NCBI RefSeq assembly: GCF_902833225.1
Contig: NZ_CADFEI010000004.1
Location: 186,001-250,000, forward strand
Length of the DNA: 64,000 nt
From: Burkholderia sp. BCC1644
GTDB taxonomy: Bacteria; Pseudomonadota; Gammaproteobacteria; Burkholderiales; Burkholderiaceae
Direction: 5' to 3'
Shown here: piece after piece, positions 34,943 to 43,854 of the stretch
Position numbering within the stretch: the stretch's first letter is position 1
Layout of the letters: every line of letters begins with the position of its first letter
Position numbers and translations under genes: made by a program
The notes under the pieces: model-generated
Database searches by the model: none
Seen by the model: the letters and a program-made list of their open reading frames with translations, nothing else
Told to the model about the DNA's origin: nothing

Positions 34943-36373
34943 GTGTCAACGAATTCCAGTGGAAAAGCCGGCGGACTGATCGAGGTACGCTCGATCGACT
35001 TCATTCCCGACGCCGAGCGCCACGGCGGCCTGCTGAGCCAGTTCACGCTGTGGCTGTCGGCGAACATGCAGATCACGGCCATCGTCACGGGCGCGCTCGC
35101 GGTCGTGCTCGGCGGCGACGTGTTCTGGTCGCTGGTCGCGCTGTTGCTCGGCCAGTTCGTCGGCGGCGCCGTGATGGCGCTGCATGGCGCGCAGGGGCCG
35201 CAGCTCGGGCTGCCGCAGATGATCTCGAGCCGCGTGCAGTTCGGCGTGTACGGCGCGATGATTCCGATCGTGCTTGTGTGCCTGATGTATATCGGCTTTT
35301 CCGCAAGCGGCTCGGTGCTGGCCGGGCAGGCCGTGGCGCAGCTGCTGCACGTCGATGACGCAGCCGGCATCCTGCTGTTCGCGGCCGTGATCGTCGTGCT
35401 GACCGTGTTCGGCTATCGTGCGATCCATGCCGTCGGCCGGATCGCGAGCGTGGTCGGCATCGCCGCGTTCGTCTACATGTTCACGCAGCTGTTCGCGAAC
35501 CACGACGTCGGCGCGCTGCTCGCCAACCGGCATTTCTCGCTCGCGAGCTTCCTGCTGTCGATGTCGTTGTCCGCGTCGTGGCAGATCGCGTTCGGTCCGT
35601 ACGTCGCCGACTATTCGCGCTACCTGCCGCGCTCGACGTCGTCGGTCGCGACGTTCCTCGCAGTCGGCCTCGGCTCGGTGATCGGCGCACAGGCGGCGAT
35701 GGTGTTCGGCGTGTTCGCGGCCGCGCTGGCCGGCAGCCAGTTCGCGCACCATGAAGTGTCGTATATCGTCGGCCTCGGCTCGACGGGTGCCGTGGCTGCG
35801 CTGCTGTACTTCAGCATTGCGTTCGGCAAGGTGACGGTGACGGCGCTCAACGCGTACGGCAGCTTCATGTCGATGGCGACGATCGTCAGCGGCTTCCGCG
35901 GCAAGGGCGCCGTGTCGTCGAAGAGCCGCCTCGTGTACATCTTCGGGATGATCTGCGTGTCGACGCTGATCGCGCTCGCGGGCCGTCATTCGTTCCTGAA
36001 GGAATTCACCGCGTTCATCCTGTTCCTGCTCGCGTTCTTCACGCCGTGGAGCGCGATCAACCTGGTCGACTACTACTGCTTCACGCGCTCGCGCTACGAC
36101 GTGCCGGCGCTGTCCGATCCGGACGGCCGCTACGGCCGCTGGAACGTGATGGCGATCACGATCTACGTGGTCGGCATCCTCGTGCAGTTGCCCTTCATGT
36201 CGACGCACATCTACACGGGGCCACTCGTCGATGCGCTCGGCGGCACCGACATCTCGTGGATCCTCGGGCTGATCGTGCCGGCCGTGCTGTATTACATCGG
36301 CGCACGCGCGTCGCGTCGCAGCATCCCTGAACGCCTGATCCTGCCGATCGAACGCGGCGAAGTTCACCACTGA
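34943..36373 (+). CDS. NCS1 nucleobase:cation symporter (cytosine/purine permease family)
   Basis: 476 residues from GTG 34943 with GGAG eight bases upstream. Twelve predicted spans; family blocks include FTLWLSANMQITAIVTGALAVVLGGDVF near TM1 and GLPQMISSRVQFGVYGAMIP, ASWQIAFGPYVADYSRYLPRSTS, and TPWSAINLVDYYCFTRSRYDVPAL, all typical of NCS1 transporters for cytosine, allantoin, hydantoin or thiamine-like bases. The downstream M20 amidohydrolase operon could use such a compound. The specific solute is not known. Confidence 0.92.
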   Translation: MSTNSSGKAGGLIEVRSIDFIPDAERHGGLLSQFTLWLSANMQITAIVTGALAVVLGGDVFWSLVALLLGQFVGGAVMALHGAQGPQLGLPQMISSRVQFGVYGAMIPIVLVCLMYIGFSASGSVLAGQAVAQLLHVDDAAGILLFAAVIVVLTVFGYRAIHAVGRIASVVGIAAFVYMFTQLFANHDVGALLANRHFSLASFLLSMSLSASWQIAFGPYVADYSRYLPRSTSSVATFLAVGLGSVIGAQAAMVFGVFAAALAGSQFAHHEVSYIVGLGSTGAVAALLYFSIAFGKVTVTALNAYGSFMSMATIVSGFRGKGAVSSKSRLVYIFGMICVSTLIALAGRHSFLKEFTAFILFLLAFFTPWSAINLVDYYCFTRSRYDVPALSDPDGRYGRWNVMAITIYVVGILVQLPFMSTHIYTGPLVDALGGTDISWILGLIVPAVLYYIGARASRRSIPERLILPIERGEVHH

Positions 36374-36390
36374 CGGTGCCTCTCGCGCAT

Positions 36391-36413
36391 CGGGCCGGCT
36401 CGTTGCCGGCCCG
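36391..36413. terminator. GC hairpin after the NCS1 permease gene
   Basis: CGGGCCGGC-TCGTT-GCCGGCCCG, perfect 9-base arms, 17 bases after the stop, without a T tract. Possible terminator or transcript-stabilising stem. Confidence 0.45.
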
Positions 36414-36530
36414 AGCGCCGAGCCGGGCGCCGTCTGCGCCAGGCTGACCCGACCGATTCCCATTCCCGCGATACCGGTGCGGCGCGATTGCCGCGCCCGG
36501 TGTCGTTTCATTCTCTGCCTATTGAATAGT

Positions 36531-37601
36531 ATGACTAAATATATGAAAGCGCGCGGCGGCGATGGCCGGGCGCGGCCGGCGCACACCGGTCTTCGCACGA
36601 CGGTCGCAGTTGCGTGCCTCGCCGCATCGGGCACCGTGCTCGCGCAGGACGGCGTCACGTTGTACGGCGTGATCGACGAATTCGCGCAGTACGTGAATAC
36701 GGGTAACGGCTATACGGCGGCGATCAACTCGGGCGGCCAGTGGGGTAGCCGGTTCGGCTTGAAGGGCGGCGAGGATATCGGCGGCGGGCAGAAGATCGAG
36801 TTCGCGCTGGAAAACGGCTTCAATCCGAACGACGGTTCGCTCGCGAGTTCGGGCAGCATGTTCAACCGGCAGGCGTGGGTCGGCATCGCAGGGCAGTGGG
36901 GCAAGGTGCGTGCAGGCCGCCAGAATTCGCCGCTGTTCAACGACCAGGGCGGGCAGGATGCGTTCGGCGGCGTCACGCAGGCGTCCGGCATGGACAACCT
37001 GACCGTGTTCGCGTTCCGCACGAGCAACACGCTGTCGTACCAGAGCCCGGAGATCGCGGGTTTCCAGGGCGGGCTGTACTTCGGGTTCGGCGATGCGGGC
37101 GGCGTGCGCTCGGCCGGTTCCAGCCAGCAGTTCGACCTGACCTACGAACATGGGCCGTTCGGCGCGTTCGTCGCGGGGCAGTGGCTGAAGAACGCGACGG
37201 CGACCACGACCGATCGCACGATCATGGCCGGCGCATCGTACGAGATCGGCAAGGCCACCGTGTACGGCGGTTTCTCCGCGGTGAAGTGGGCCGACTTCGG
37301 GATCGATTCGCGCGTGTACGGGCTGTCGGTCAAATACCAGTTCAATCCGGCGAATTACGTCGCGCTCGGCTACGCGTATCTGCACGACCAGTCGTCGCAG
37401 GGCAACAACGCGGACCAGCTCGGGCTGATGTACGAGTACGACCTGTCGAAGCGCACGAGCTTCTACGGCGCGCTGTCGTACCTGCGCAACCGCAACCAGG
37501 CCGGCTACACGCTCGCTGGCGCGGCGAACCCCGGCCTGCCGCTCGCGTATCCGGGCGCGAATGCGCGCGGCGTGCAGCTCGGCATCGTGCATCGCTTCTG
37601 A
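36531..37601 (+). CDS. Gram-negative porin (OpcP/Omp-type)
   Basis: 356 residues if started at MTKYMKARGGDGRARP; the signal peptide is TTVAVACLAASGTVLA and the mature protein begins QDGVTLYGVIDEFAQYVNTGNG, the classic betaproteobacterial porin opening. NRQAWVGIAGQWGKVRAGRQNSPLFNDQGG is the conserved eyelet region and the last residues VQLGIVHRF end in Phe, as outer-membrane barrels do. It is a trimeric diffusion pore. The start is uncertain by a few codons, as ATGs at 36531 and 36543 and an upstream open frame are all available. Confidence 0.92.
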   Translation: MTKYMKARGGDGRARPAHTGLRTTVAVACLAASGTVLAQDGVTLYGVIDEFAQYVNTGNGYTAAINSGGQWGSRFGLKGGEDIGGGQKIEFALENGFNPNDGSLASSGSMFNRQAWVGIAGQWGKVRAGRQNSPLFNDQGGQDAFGGVTQASGMDNLTVFAFRTSNTLSYQSPEIAGFQGGLYFGFGDAGGVRSAGSSQQFDLTYEHGPFGAFVAGQWLKNATATTTDRTIMAGASYEIGKATVYGGFSAVKWADFGIDSRVYGLSVKYQFNPANYVALGYAYLHDQSSQGNNADQLGLMYEYDLSKRTSFYGALSYLRNRNQAGYTLAGAANPGLPLAYPGANARGVQLGIVHRF

Positions 37602-37659
37602 CGAGCGCGCCGCGCCGGGCCGCGTGTGCCCGGCGCCTTCCGCCGGCGCATGCGCGCCG

Positions 37660-38616
37660 TCACTTCCCCAGCCGCTCCGCGAGGGAATAGCGCTGCATGC
37701 AGCGCTCCATCGCGTCGAGAAACGCATGCTCGGCCGCGTTCATCTTGCGGTCGCGATGCCACAGCAGGAACACGTCGACGTCGACGAGCCCGTCGTCGGG
37801 CGGCAGCCGCCACAGCCGCTGCTGCGCGATGTCGTCGCGCACGATGTGCTCGGGCAGGCAGCCGATTCCGTAGCCTGCGAAGATCAGCCGCCGCACCTCC
37901 TCGAGGCTCGGCGACGACGCGACGATGCGGCCCGTGAAACCCTTCTGGTCGCGAAACACGGTGAGCGGCGACAGGCTGTCGCCGATCTGGTCGCTCGTGA
38001 ACGAGACGAAATTCTCCGCGAGCAGATCGTCCATGCGCAGTTGCGTCTGCCCGAACAGCCGGTGGTGGCGGCCGCAGTAGATCGCATAGCGCTGACGCAG
38101 GAAGCAGCGCATCTCCAGCTTGTCGTGCGGCGTGCGGCACAGGCCGAGCCCGGCCGTCGCCGTCTTCTGCAGCAGCGACGACAGGATGTCCGACGAGCGC
38201 ATCACCTCGATCTGCAGGTCGATGCGCGGATACGCGCGATGGAATTCCGCGAGGAACTCGTCGTAGACGGGCGATTCGATGCGGCTCACCGTCAGCAGCC
38301 GGATCGAGCCGGTCAGGTCGGCCGTGCTGTCGTCGATTTCGGTTTCGAGGCGCGAGATGCCGCCATAGATGTCGCTCGCGATCCGGTACACGGCTTCGCC
38401 GGCCGGCGTCGGCGCGAAGTGCGCGCCGCGCCGCTCGATCAGCCGGCGTTCGAGCGTCTCCTCGAGCCGACGCAGCGCCTGGCTCACGGCCGGCTGCGTC
38501 ACGTGCAGGCGCGCGGCCGCACGGCTCACGCTGCGCTCCTGCATGATCACCAGGTAGGTGCGCAACAGGTTCCAGTCGAGGCGGTCGTTCAGGAACGGGG
38601 CGAGGTCGGGGCGCAT
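37660..38616 (-). CDS. LysR family transcriptional regulator
   Basis: 318 residues. HTH region RSVSRAAARLHVTQPAVSQALRRLEETLERRLIERRGAHFAPT with a ~16-residue N-terminal extension (MRPDLAPFLNDRLDWN), then the two-lobed effector domain. Divergent from the MHS transporter/M20 hydrolase/HDAC-like operon, which it presumably activates. The gap carries a TCATTAG/CTAATGA inverted repeat. Confidence 0.92.
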   Translation of the reverse strand: MRPDLAPFLNDRLDWNLLRTYLVIMQERSVSRAAARLHVTQPAVSQALRRLEETLERRLIERRGAHFAPTPAGEAVYRIASDIYGGISRLETEIDDSTADLTGSIRLLTVSRIESPVYDEFLAEFHRAYPRIDLQIEVMRSSDILSSLLQKTATAGLGLCRTPHDKLEMRCFLRQRYAIYCGRHHRLFGQTQLRMDDLLAENFVSFTSDQIGDSLSPLTVFRDQKGFTGRIVASSPSLEEVRRLIFAGYGIGCLPEHIVRDDIAQQRLWRLPPDDGLVDVDVFLLWHRDRKMNAAEHAFLDAMERCMQRYSLAERLGK

Positions 38617-38643
38617 CGGGTCTCCGGGCGAGGCGTCAGGTGG

Positions 38644-38693
38644 TCATTAGCTGAATTTATACGGCGAATAATAACTTGAAATTTGACTAATGA
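38644..38693. promoter_or_regulatory. Inverted repeat between lysR and MHS transporter operon
   Basis: TCATTAG (38644-38650) and CTAATGA (38687-38693) are perfect 7-base arms 36 bases apart in an AT-rich stretch. The spacing suits two DNA contacts by a LysR tetramer. Confidence 0.45.
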
Positions 38694-38806
38694 TTTGCGG
38701 TCGCCGATAAAGGAGGGGTGCCGCAGCGTGCGGCGCGAGGCCGCGACAGACGGCCGTCGTCACGATATTGCGCGTCGCTCCGCGGCGGCGCGCGTCAGGA
38801 GCCCGC

Positions 38807-40117
38807 ATGACCCAGTCCCTTCCTTCCGCCCGCCAGCCGGGACGCGCCGCGACGGCCGCGTTCATCGGCACGATGATCGAGTGGTATGACTTCTACATCT
38901 ACGCGACGGCCGCCGCGCTCGTGTTCGGCGAACTCTATTTCCCGTCGCATGACCGCTTCGTCAGCACGATGGCGTCGTTCGCGACGTTCGCGGTCGGCTT
39001 CTTCGCGCGGCCGCTCGGCGGCGTGATCTTCGGCCACCTCGGCGATCGCATCGGCCGCAAGAAGGCGCTGATGACGACGCTGATGATGATGGGTGTCGCG
39101 ACCGTGTGCGTCGGGCTGCTGCCCGATTATTCGAAGGTCGGCATGCTCGCACCGGTGCTGCTCGTCGCGCTGCGCGTGGTGCAGGGCATCGCGGTCGGCG
39201 GCGAATGGGGAGGCGCGGTGCTGATGGCGGGCGAGCATGCGCCGCAGGGGCGCCGCACGTTCTTCGCGTCGTTCGCGCAGCTCGGCAGCCCGGCCGGGCT
39301 GATCCTGTCGCTGATCGCGTTTCGCGCGGTCACGTCGATGGACAAGGCCGACTTCCTCGCATGGGGCTGGCGCCTGCCGTTTCTTGCGAGTTCGGTGCTG
39401 CTCGTGGTCGGGATCCTGATCCGGCTCGGCGTGAACGAATCGCCGGAGTTCGCGCGGGTGAAGGAGACGAACCGCACGGTGAAGCTGCCGGTCGCGGAAG
39501 TGTTCCGCTCCGCATCGGGGCTCGTGGCGCTTTGCATCGGCGCGAACACGATCGGCATCGCGGGCGTCTATTTCACGAACACGTTCATGATCGCGTACAC
39601 GACGCAGTACGTCGGCGTGTCGCGTTCGCTGATTCTCGACAGCCTGTTCGCGGTCGCGATCATCCAGTTCATCGCGCAGCCGATCGCGGCCTGGACCGCC
39701 GAACGGATCGGCGGCGCGCGCTTCCTGAAGCTCGCGGCGCTGCTCGCGATGCTGTCGCCGTATCCGATGTTCATGCTCGTGCAGGGCGGCACGTCCGCAT
39801 CGCTGATTGCGGGCATCGCGCTCGCGGTCGTCTGCATGGCCGGCTTCTATTCGGTGATCGCGGGCTTCGTCAGCGACGTGTTTCCCGCGCACGTGCGCTA
39901 TTCGGCGATCTCGCTTGCGTATCAGATCTGCGGCGCGATCGCAGGTGGCCTGACGCCGCTCGTCGGCACATGGCTCGCGCATCGCTTCGCCGGTCAGTGG
40001 TGGCCGCTCGCGGTGTTCTACACGTGTCTTGCCGGCATTTCGCTGCTCTGCATCGTCGCGCTCGACGCGCGCCGCGCGGCGCAACCGGCCGCCGCCGAAG
40101 CGCTCGGCTCGCACTGA
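38807..40117 (+). CDS. MHS family MFS transporter
   Basis: 436 residues from the ATG at 38807 with AGGAG just upstream; the longer frame adds 13 Arg-rich residues. Twelve spans; AAFIGTMIEWYDFYIYATAAALVFGELYFP is the metabolite:H+ symporter (ProP/KgtP/ShiA) signature, and FARPLGGVIFGHLGDRIGRKKAL is the loop between TM2 and TM3. It imports a small organic or amino compound with protons. First gene of a three-gene operon; 31 bases to the hydrolase. Confidence 0.93.
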   Translation: MTQSLPSARQPGRAATAAFIGTMIEWYDFYIYATAAALVFGELYFPSHDRFVSTMASFATFAVGFFARPLGGVIFGHLGDRIGRKKALMTTLMMMGVATVCVGLLPDYSKVGMLAPVLLVALRVVQGIAVGGEWGGAVLMAGEHAPQGRRTFFASFAQLGSPAGLILSLIAFRAVTSMDKADFLAWGWRLPFLASSVLLVVGILIRLGVNESPEFARVKETNRTVKLPVAEVFRSASGLVALCIGANTIGIAGVYFTNTFMIAYTTQYVGVSRSLILDSLFAVAIIQFIAQPIAAWTAERIGGARFLKLAALLAMLSPYPMFMLVQGGTSASLIAGIALAVVCMAGFYSVIAGFVSDVFPAHVRYSAISLAYQICGAIAGGLTPLVGTWLAHRFAGQWWPLAVFYTCLAGISLLCIVALDARRAAQPAAAEALGSH

Positions 40118-40148
40118 ACCTCAACGAACGAATTCATCCGGAGTGCAC

Positions 40149-41420
40149 ATGAAAGACCTGCTGGAAATCAACGGCGCCCGCCTGTGGCAGAGCCTGGCCG
40201 ACATGGCGCGCGTCGGCGCGACGCCGCGCGGCGGCGTGCGGCGCCTCGCGCTCACCGATGACGACCGGCGCGGGCGCGACCTGTTCGCGCAGTGGTGCCG
40301 CGACGCGGGGATGACGGTGAGTGTCGATACGGCCGGCAACCTGTTCGCGCGGCGCGACGGCACCGACGCGCAGGCCGCGCCGGTGCTGATCGGCAGCCAC
40401 CTCGACACGCAGCCGGAAGGCGGCCGCTTCGACGGCGTCTACGGCGTGCTCGCCGCGCTCGAACTCGTGCGCACGCTGAACGACGCCGGCGTCGCGACCG
40501 GCAAGCCGCTCGAGATCGTGTCCTGGACCAACGAGGAAGGCGCGCGTTTCGCGCCGGCGATGCTCGGTTCGGCCGTGTTCACGGGCGCGTTGCCGCTCGA
40601 CGATGCGCTCGCGAAGCAGGATGCCGACGGCGTCACGCTCGGCGCCGCACTCGACGCGTGCGGCTATCGCGGCACGCGTGCGACGGGCGGCGCGGTCGAT
40701 GCGTATTTCGAAGCGCATATCGAACAGGGGCCCGTACTCGAGGCGAACGGCACCACGATCGGCATCGTCACGGGCGGGCAGGCGATCCGCTGGCTCGACG
40801 TGACGGTGACGGGCGTGGCCGCGCATGCGGGCACGACGCCGATGCCGTATCGCAAGGACGCGTATTTCGCGAGCGCGCAGATCGCGCTCGAACTCGAACG
40901 GATCGTCGCCGGCTATGCGCCGCGCGGGCTCGCGACGATCGGGCAGGTCGGGATCCGCAATGCGTCGCGCAACACGATTGCCGGCGACCTGACGTTCACG
41001 GTCGACCTGCGCCATCACGACGATGCCGAAGTCGATGCGATGGAGCGCGACTTGCGCGACGCGTGCGCACGCATCGCCGCCGCGCGTGGCGTGCAGGTCG
41101 CGATCGAACCCTGCTGGCGCAGCCCGGCGACGCCGTTCGACCGCGACTGCGTCGAACTGGTCGCGCAGGCGGCAGCCGCGTTCGGCTACACGAACGAGCG
41201 GATCGTCAGCGGCGCCGGCCACGACGCGATCCTGCTCGCGCGCCGTTTCCCGACCGCGATGGTGTTCATCCCGTGCGTCGACGGCCTGTCGCACAACGAG
41301 GCCGAGGACGCGCTGCCCGACGACGTGACGCACGGCACGAACGTGCTGCTTCATGCGGTGCTGGCGCGCGCCGGCATGGCGGCGCGCGTCGAAGCGGCGG
41401 CCGCCGCGCACGATGCGTGA
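40149..41420 (+). CDS. M20 family Zn-dependent amidohydrolase (N-carbamoyl/ureido hydrolase type)
   Basis: 423 residues from the ATG at 40149. Allantoate/N-carbamoyl-L-amino acid hydrolase subfamily: GSHLDTQPEGGRFDGVYGVLAALELV (metal-binding His and Asp), SWTNEEGARFAPAMLGSAVF (bridging Glu), YFEAHIEQGPVLEANGTTIGIVTG, VAAHAGTTPMPYRKDA (dimer-domain His) and SGAGHDAILLARRFPTAMVFIPCVDGLSHNEAED. It cleaves a carbamoyl or amide C-N bond, releasing ammonia/CO2 or an acid. Substrate probably brought in by the preceding MHS transporter. Possible alternatives are beta-ureidopropionase and allantoate amidohydrolase. Confidence 0.92.
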   Translation: MKDLLEINGARLWQSLADMARVGATPRGGVRRLALTDDDRRGRDLFAQWCRDAGMTVSVDTAGNLFARRDGTDAQAAPVLIGSHLDTQPEGGRFDGVYGVLAALELVRTLNDAGVATGKPLEIVSWTNEEGARFAPAMLGSAVFTGALPLDDALAKQDADGVTLGAALDACGYRGTRATGGAVDAYFEAHIEQGPVLEANGTTIGIVTGGQAIRWLDVTVTGVAAHAGTTPMPYRKDAYFASAQIALELERIVAGYAPRGLATIGQVGIRNASRNTIAGDLTFTVDLRHHDDAEVDAMERDLRDACARIAAARGVQVAIEPCWRSPATPFDRDCVELVAQAAAAFGYTNERIVSGAGHDAILLARRFPTAMVFIPCVDGLSHNEAEDALPDDVTHGTNVLLHAVLARAGMAARVEAAAAAHDA

Positions 41421-41445
41421 CGTGACGAATCGACGAGGACGAACG

Positions 41446-42468
41446 ATGAGAACCTATTTCCATCCGGAACAACTGCTGCACCATCCGCGCAGCTACCTGT
41501 CGCGTGGCCAGATGCGCGAACCGCAGGAAGTACCCGAACGCGCGGCGCGGCTCGTCGCGGCCGTGCGCGCGCTCGATTTCGACGTGCGCGAACCGGCCGA
41601 CCGCGGCGCCGCGCCGATCGCGGCCGTGCACGACATGAACTACCTGCGCTTTCTCGAGGACGCGCATCGCGACTGGAAACAGATGCCCGACGACTGGGGC
41701 GACGAAGTGATGTCGAACGTGTTCGTGCGCGACCCGAACCCGTTGCGCGGCGTGCTCGCGAAAGCCGCGCGCTACCTCGCCGACGGCAGTTGCCCGGTCG
41801 GCGCGAACACGTGGCGCGCTGCGTACTGGTCCGCGCAGGGCGCGCTCGCGGCCGCGGCCGACGTCAACGACGGCGCGCGCGAGGCCTACGCGCTGTGCCG
41901 GCCACCCGGCCATCACGCGCGTCGCGATGCGGCCGGCGGCTTCTGCTACCTGAACAATGCGGCGATCGCCGCGCAAACGCTGCTCGGCCGCCATCGTCGC
42001 GTCGCCATTCTCGACACCGACATGCATCACGGGCAGGGCGTGCAGGAGATCTTCTACGGCCGGGACGATGTGTTGTACGTCTCGATCCACGGCGATCCGA
42101 CCAACTTCTATCCGGTCGTCGCGGGCTACGAGGAAGAGACGGGCGCGGGCGCCGGCGCCGGCTTCAACCTCAACCTGCCGATGCCGCACGGTTCGCCGGA
42201 ATCGGCATTCTTCGAGCGGCTCGACGACGCGCTGCGCGCTGTCGCGCGATTCCAGCCCGATGCGCTCGTGCTCGCGCTCGGCTTCGACATCTACAAGGAC
42301 GATCCGCAATCGCAGGTTGCCGTCACGACCGACGGGTTCGGGCGGCTCGGCGGGGCGATCGGTGCGCTCGGGTTGCCGACGGTGATCGTGCAGGAGGGCG
42401 GCTATCACCTTGAAAGCCTTGACGCCAACGCTCGTGCGTTCTTCGGCGGGTTTGCCGCCGCACGCTGA
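41446..42468 (+). CDS. HDAC-like deacetylase (acetylpolyamine amidohydrolase family)
   Basis: 340 residues from the ATG at 41446, 25 bases after the hydrolase. Zn hydrolase of the arginase/deacetylase fold: LCRPPGHHARRDAAGGFCYLNNAAIAA with the catalytic His-His pair, AILDTDMHHGQGVQEIFYGRDDVLYVSIHGDP with the metal Asp/His, LALGFDIYKDDPQSQ with the third Asp, and a late Gly-Gly-Tyr (EGGYH). Bacterial relatives remove acetyl groups from polyamines. With the M20 hydrolase it likely works on an acylated amine. Substrate assignment is inference. Confidence 0.92.
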   Translation: MRTYFHPEQLLHHPRSYLSRGQMREPQEVPERAARLVAAVRALDFDVREPADRGAAPIAAVHDMNYLRFLEDAHRDWKQMPDDWGDEVMSNVFVRDPNPLRGVLAKAARYLADGSCPVGANTWRAAYWSAQGALAAAADVNDGAREAYALCRPPGHHARRDAAGGFCYLNNAAIAAQTLLGRHRRVAILDTDMHHGQGVQEIFYGRDDVLYVSIHGDPTNFYPVVAGYEEETGAGAGAGFNLNLPMPHGSPESAFFERLDDALRAVARFQPDALVLALGFDIYKDDPQSQVAVTTDGFGRLGGAIGALGLPTVIVQEGGYHLESLDANARAFFGGFAAAR

Positions 42469-42572
42469 CCGATTCGGCGGGGCCGGATCGCGCGTGCGCG
42501 GGTTCAAGTTTTCCGTGTGCATGCCGATAATTCGTGCATATGCTGGATGGATGCACGAAGGAGGGCCGCACG

Positions 42573-42860
42573 ATGACAGCCGGCCAAATCAGACGCGGTG
42601 CGATCGCGCTCGCCATGCTGAGCGCAGGGTCGCTCGCGGGTGCAGCGGAACCCTCGATTCCGCTGCGCGTCAGTCTCACCATTCCGGAAACCTGCACGAT
42701 CGGTACCGACGTTCGACAGGCCGCCGACGCCGACATGCCGAGCGTCAGCTGCGCGCACGGCACGCCGTTCGTGCTGAGCCACGCGCCGCTGCCCGATCTG
42801 CGATCGGCGCCGCGTAGCGTCGGCGCGGGTGCGCCGCCCGCATGGACCGTCACGTTCTGA
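42573..42860 (+). CDS. Small exported protein resembling a truncated SCPU pilin
   Basis: 95 residues from the ATG at 42573, preceded by GGAGG. Signal peptide GAIALAMLSAGSLAGAA then EPSIPLRVSLTIPETCTIGTD, VSCAHGTPFVLSH and a last strand WTVTF. These match the start of the major pilin encoded at 46978-47502 (LTLQPNCTIGA; VTCTNTTPYNVGL; final TVTATVYF), including the two Cys that form the SCPU disulfide, but the middle ~70 residues of the domain are missing. It converges on the tip-pilin gene, 31 bases apart. It could be a cut-down pilin, a chain capper or a decaying gene. Confidence 0.7.
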   Translation: MTAGQIRRGAIALAMLSAGSLAGAAEPSIPLRVSLTIPETCTIGTDVRQAADADMPSVSCAHGTPFVLSHAPLPDLRSAPRSVGAGAPPAWTVTF

Positions 42861-42891
42861 ACGGCAGGCCCGCGCGGGCCCGCGATTTCCG

Positions 42892-43854
42892 CTAGAAACT
42901 GATCGTCGCGGTGATCGTGTCGCTGTAGTTGCCGGGCGCGGGGGTGGTCTGCGCCGGCACCGCGCCGTACACGGTCACGACCTGCGACGTACCCGTGCCG
43001 ACACCCGTGACGGTCGAGCTGCCGCTCGTGCCGTCGCCCCACGCGATCGAGCGTGCGGCATCCGTATAAAGCCCGTAATTGATCGTGCCGCCCCCGCCGC
43101 TGCGCTGCATCTGGCGCGCGGTCACGCTGCCGGCGCCGCCGCCGTTCAGCGCGATTTTCCACGCGTCGCCGTTCGTACACTGCGCGGTGATCGAGCCGGT
43201 CGCCGTGAGCGCGCCGGACAGCACGCTCGCGGTGCCGAAGCTGACGTTGGTCGCACTGATGTTGCAGTTGTTGATCACGTTCGCCGTTGCGCTGAACGGG
43301 AAGGTGCCGTTCGACGCCGTCAACGACGGGCAGGTCGGCGCACCGAGCAGGTAGAACCCCGCGTTGATCGATGTCGTGTTGCCGCCGAACGTCTGCGAAT
43401 AGGTCGTCGTGTTGTTGCCCGTCGTCGGCACGGTCGGCTGGTTCGACGTGATCTGTCCGTAGATCGTGACCGTCGCGCTCGCGCTCGTTCCGAGCGCGGG
43501 CTTGACGAGCGTGACGGACGCGGGCGTCGTGCCGGAATACACGGAGCCCCATGCGACCGAATGGGCGGCGTCCAGGTACAGGTCGTACTGCATCGAGTTG
43601 GTGCCGTTGACGAGGCTGCGCGGGCTCGTGCCGCCGAGATTCAGGCACACGAGCACGTTCGGCGTCAGCGTGATGGCCGACCACGTGCACGTGATGCTGA
43701 CGGTGCCGGTCGCGGCGACCGATGCGCGCGAGATCGGGCTGACCGAGCCGAAGCTCACCGTCGACGCGGTGGCCGTGCACGACTCGGCCTGTGCGTGACG
43801 CGGCACGCCGCACCACACGGCGAGCGCCAGGACGAGCAGCAGCACGACCCTCAT
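42892..43854 (-). CDS. Csu-type fimbrial tip protein, two SCPU domains
   Basis: 320 residues from the ATG at 43854, overlapping the usher stop by four bases (ATGA). Signal MRVVLLLVLALAVWCGVPRHAQA, then two spore-coat-U domains: ~24-165 (ESCTATASTVSFGSVSP; ITCTWSAI) and ~175-320 (CPSLTASNGTFPFSATANVINNCNISATNVSFG; ending DTITATISF). A two-domain SCPU protein as last gene matches the archaic CsuE tip adhesin. It is exported through the usher to the pilus tip and likely mediates attachment to surfaces. A long in-frame extension over the usher gene is a shadow. Confidence 0.88.
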   Translation of the reverse strand: MRVVLLLVLALAVWCGVPRHAQAESCTATASTVSFGSVSPISRASVAATGTVSITCTWSAITLTPNVLVCLNLGGTSPRSLVNGTNSMQYDLYLDAAHSVAWGSVYSGTTPASVTLVKPALGTSASATVTIYGQITSNQPTVPTTGNNTTTYSQTFGGNTTSINAGFYLLGAPTCPSLTASNGTFPFSATANVINNCNISATNVSFGTASVLSGALTATGSITAQCTNGDAWKIALNGGGAGSVTARQMQRSGGGGTINYGLYTDAARSIAWGDGTSGSSTVTGVGTGTSQVVTVYGAVPAQTTPAPGNYSDTITATISF

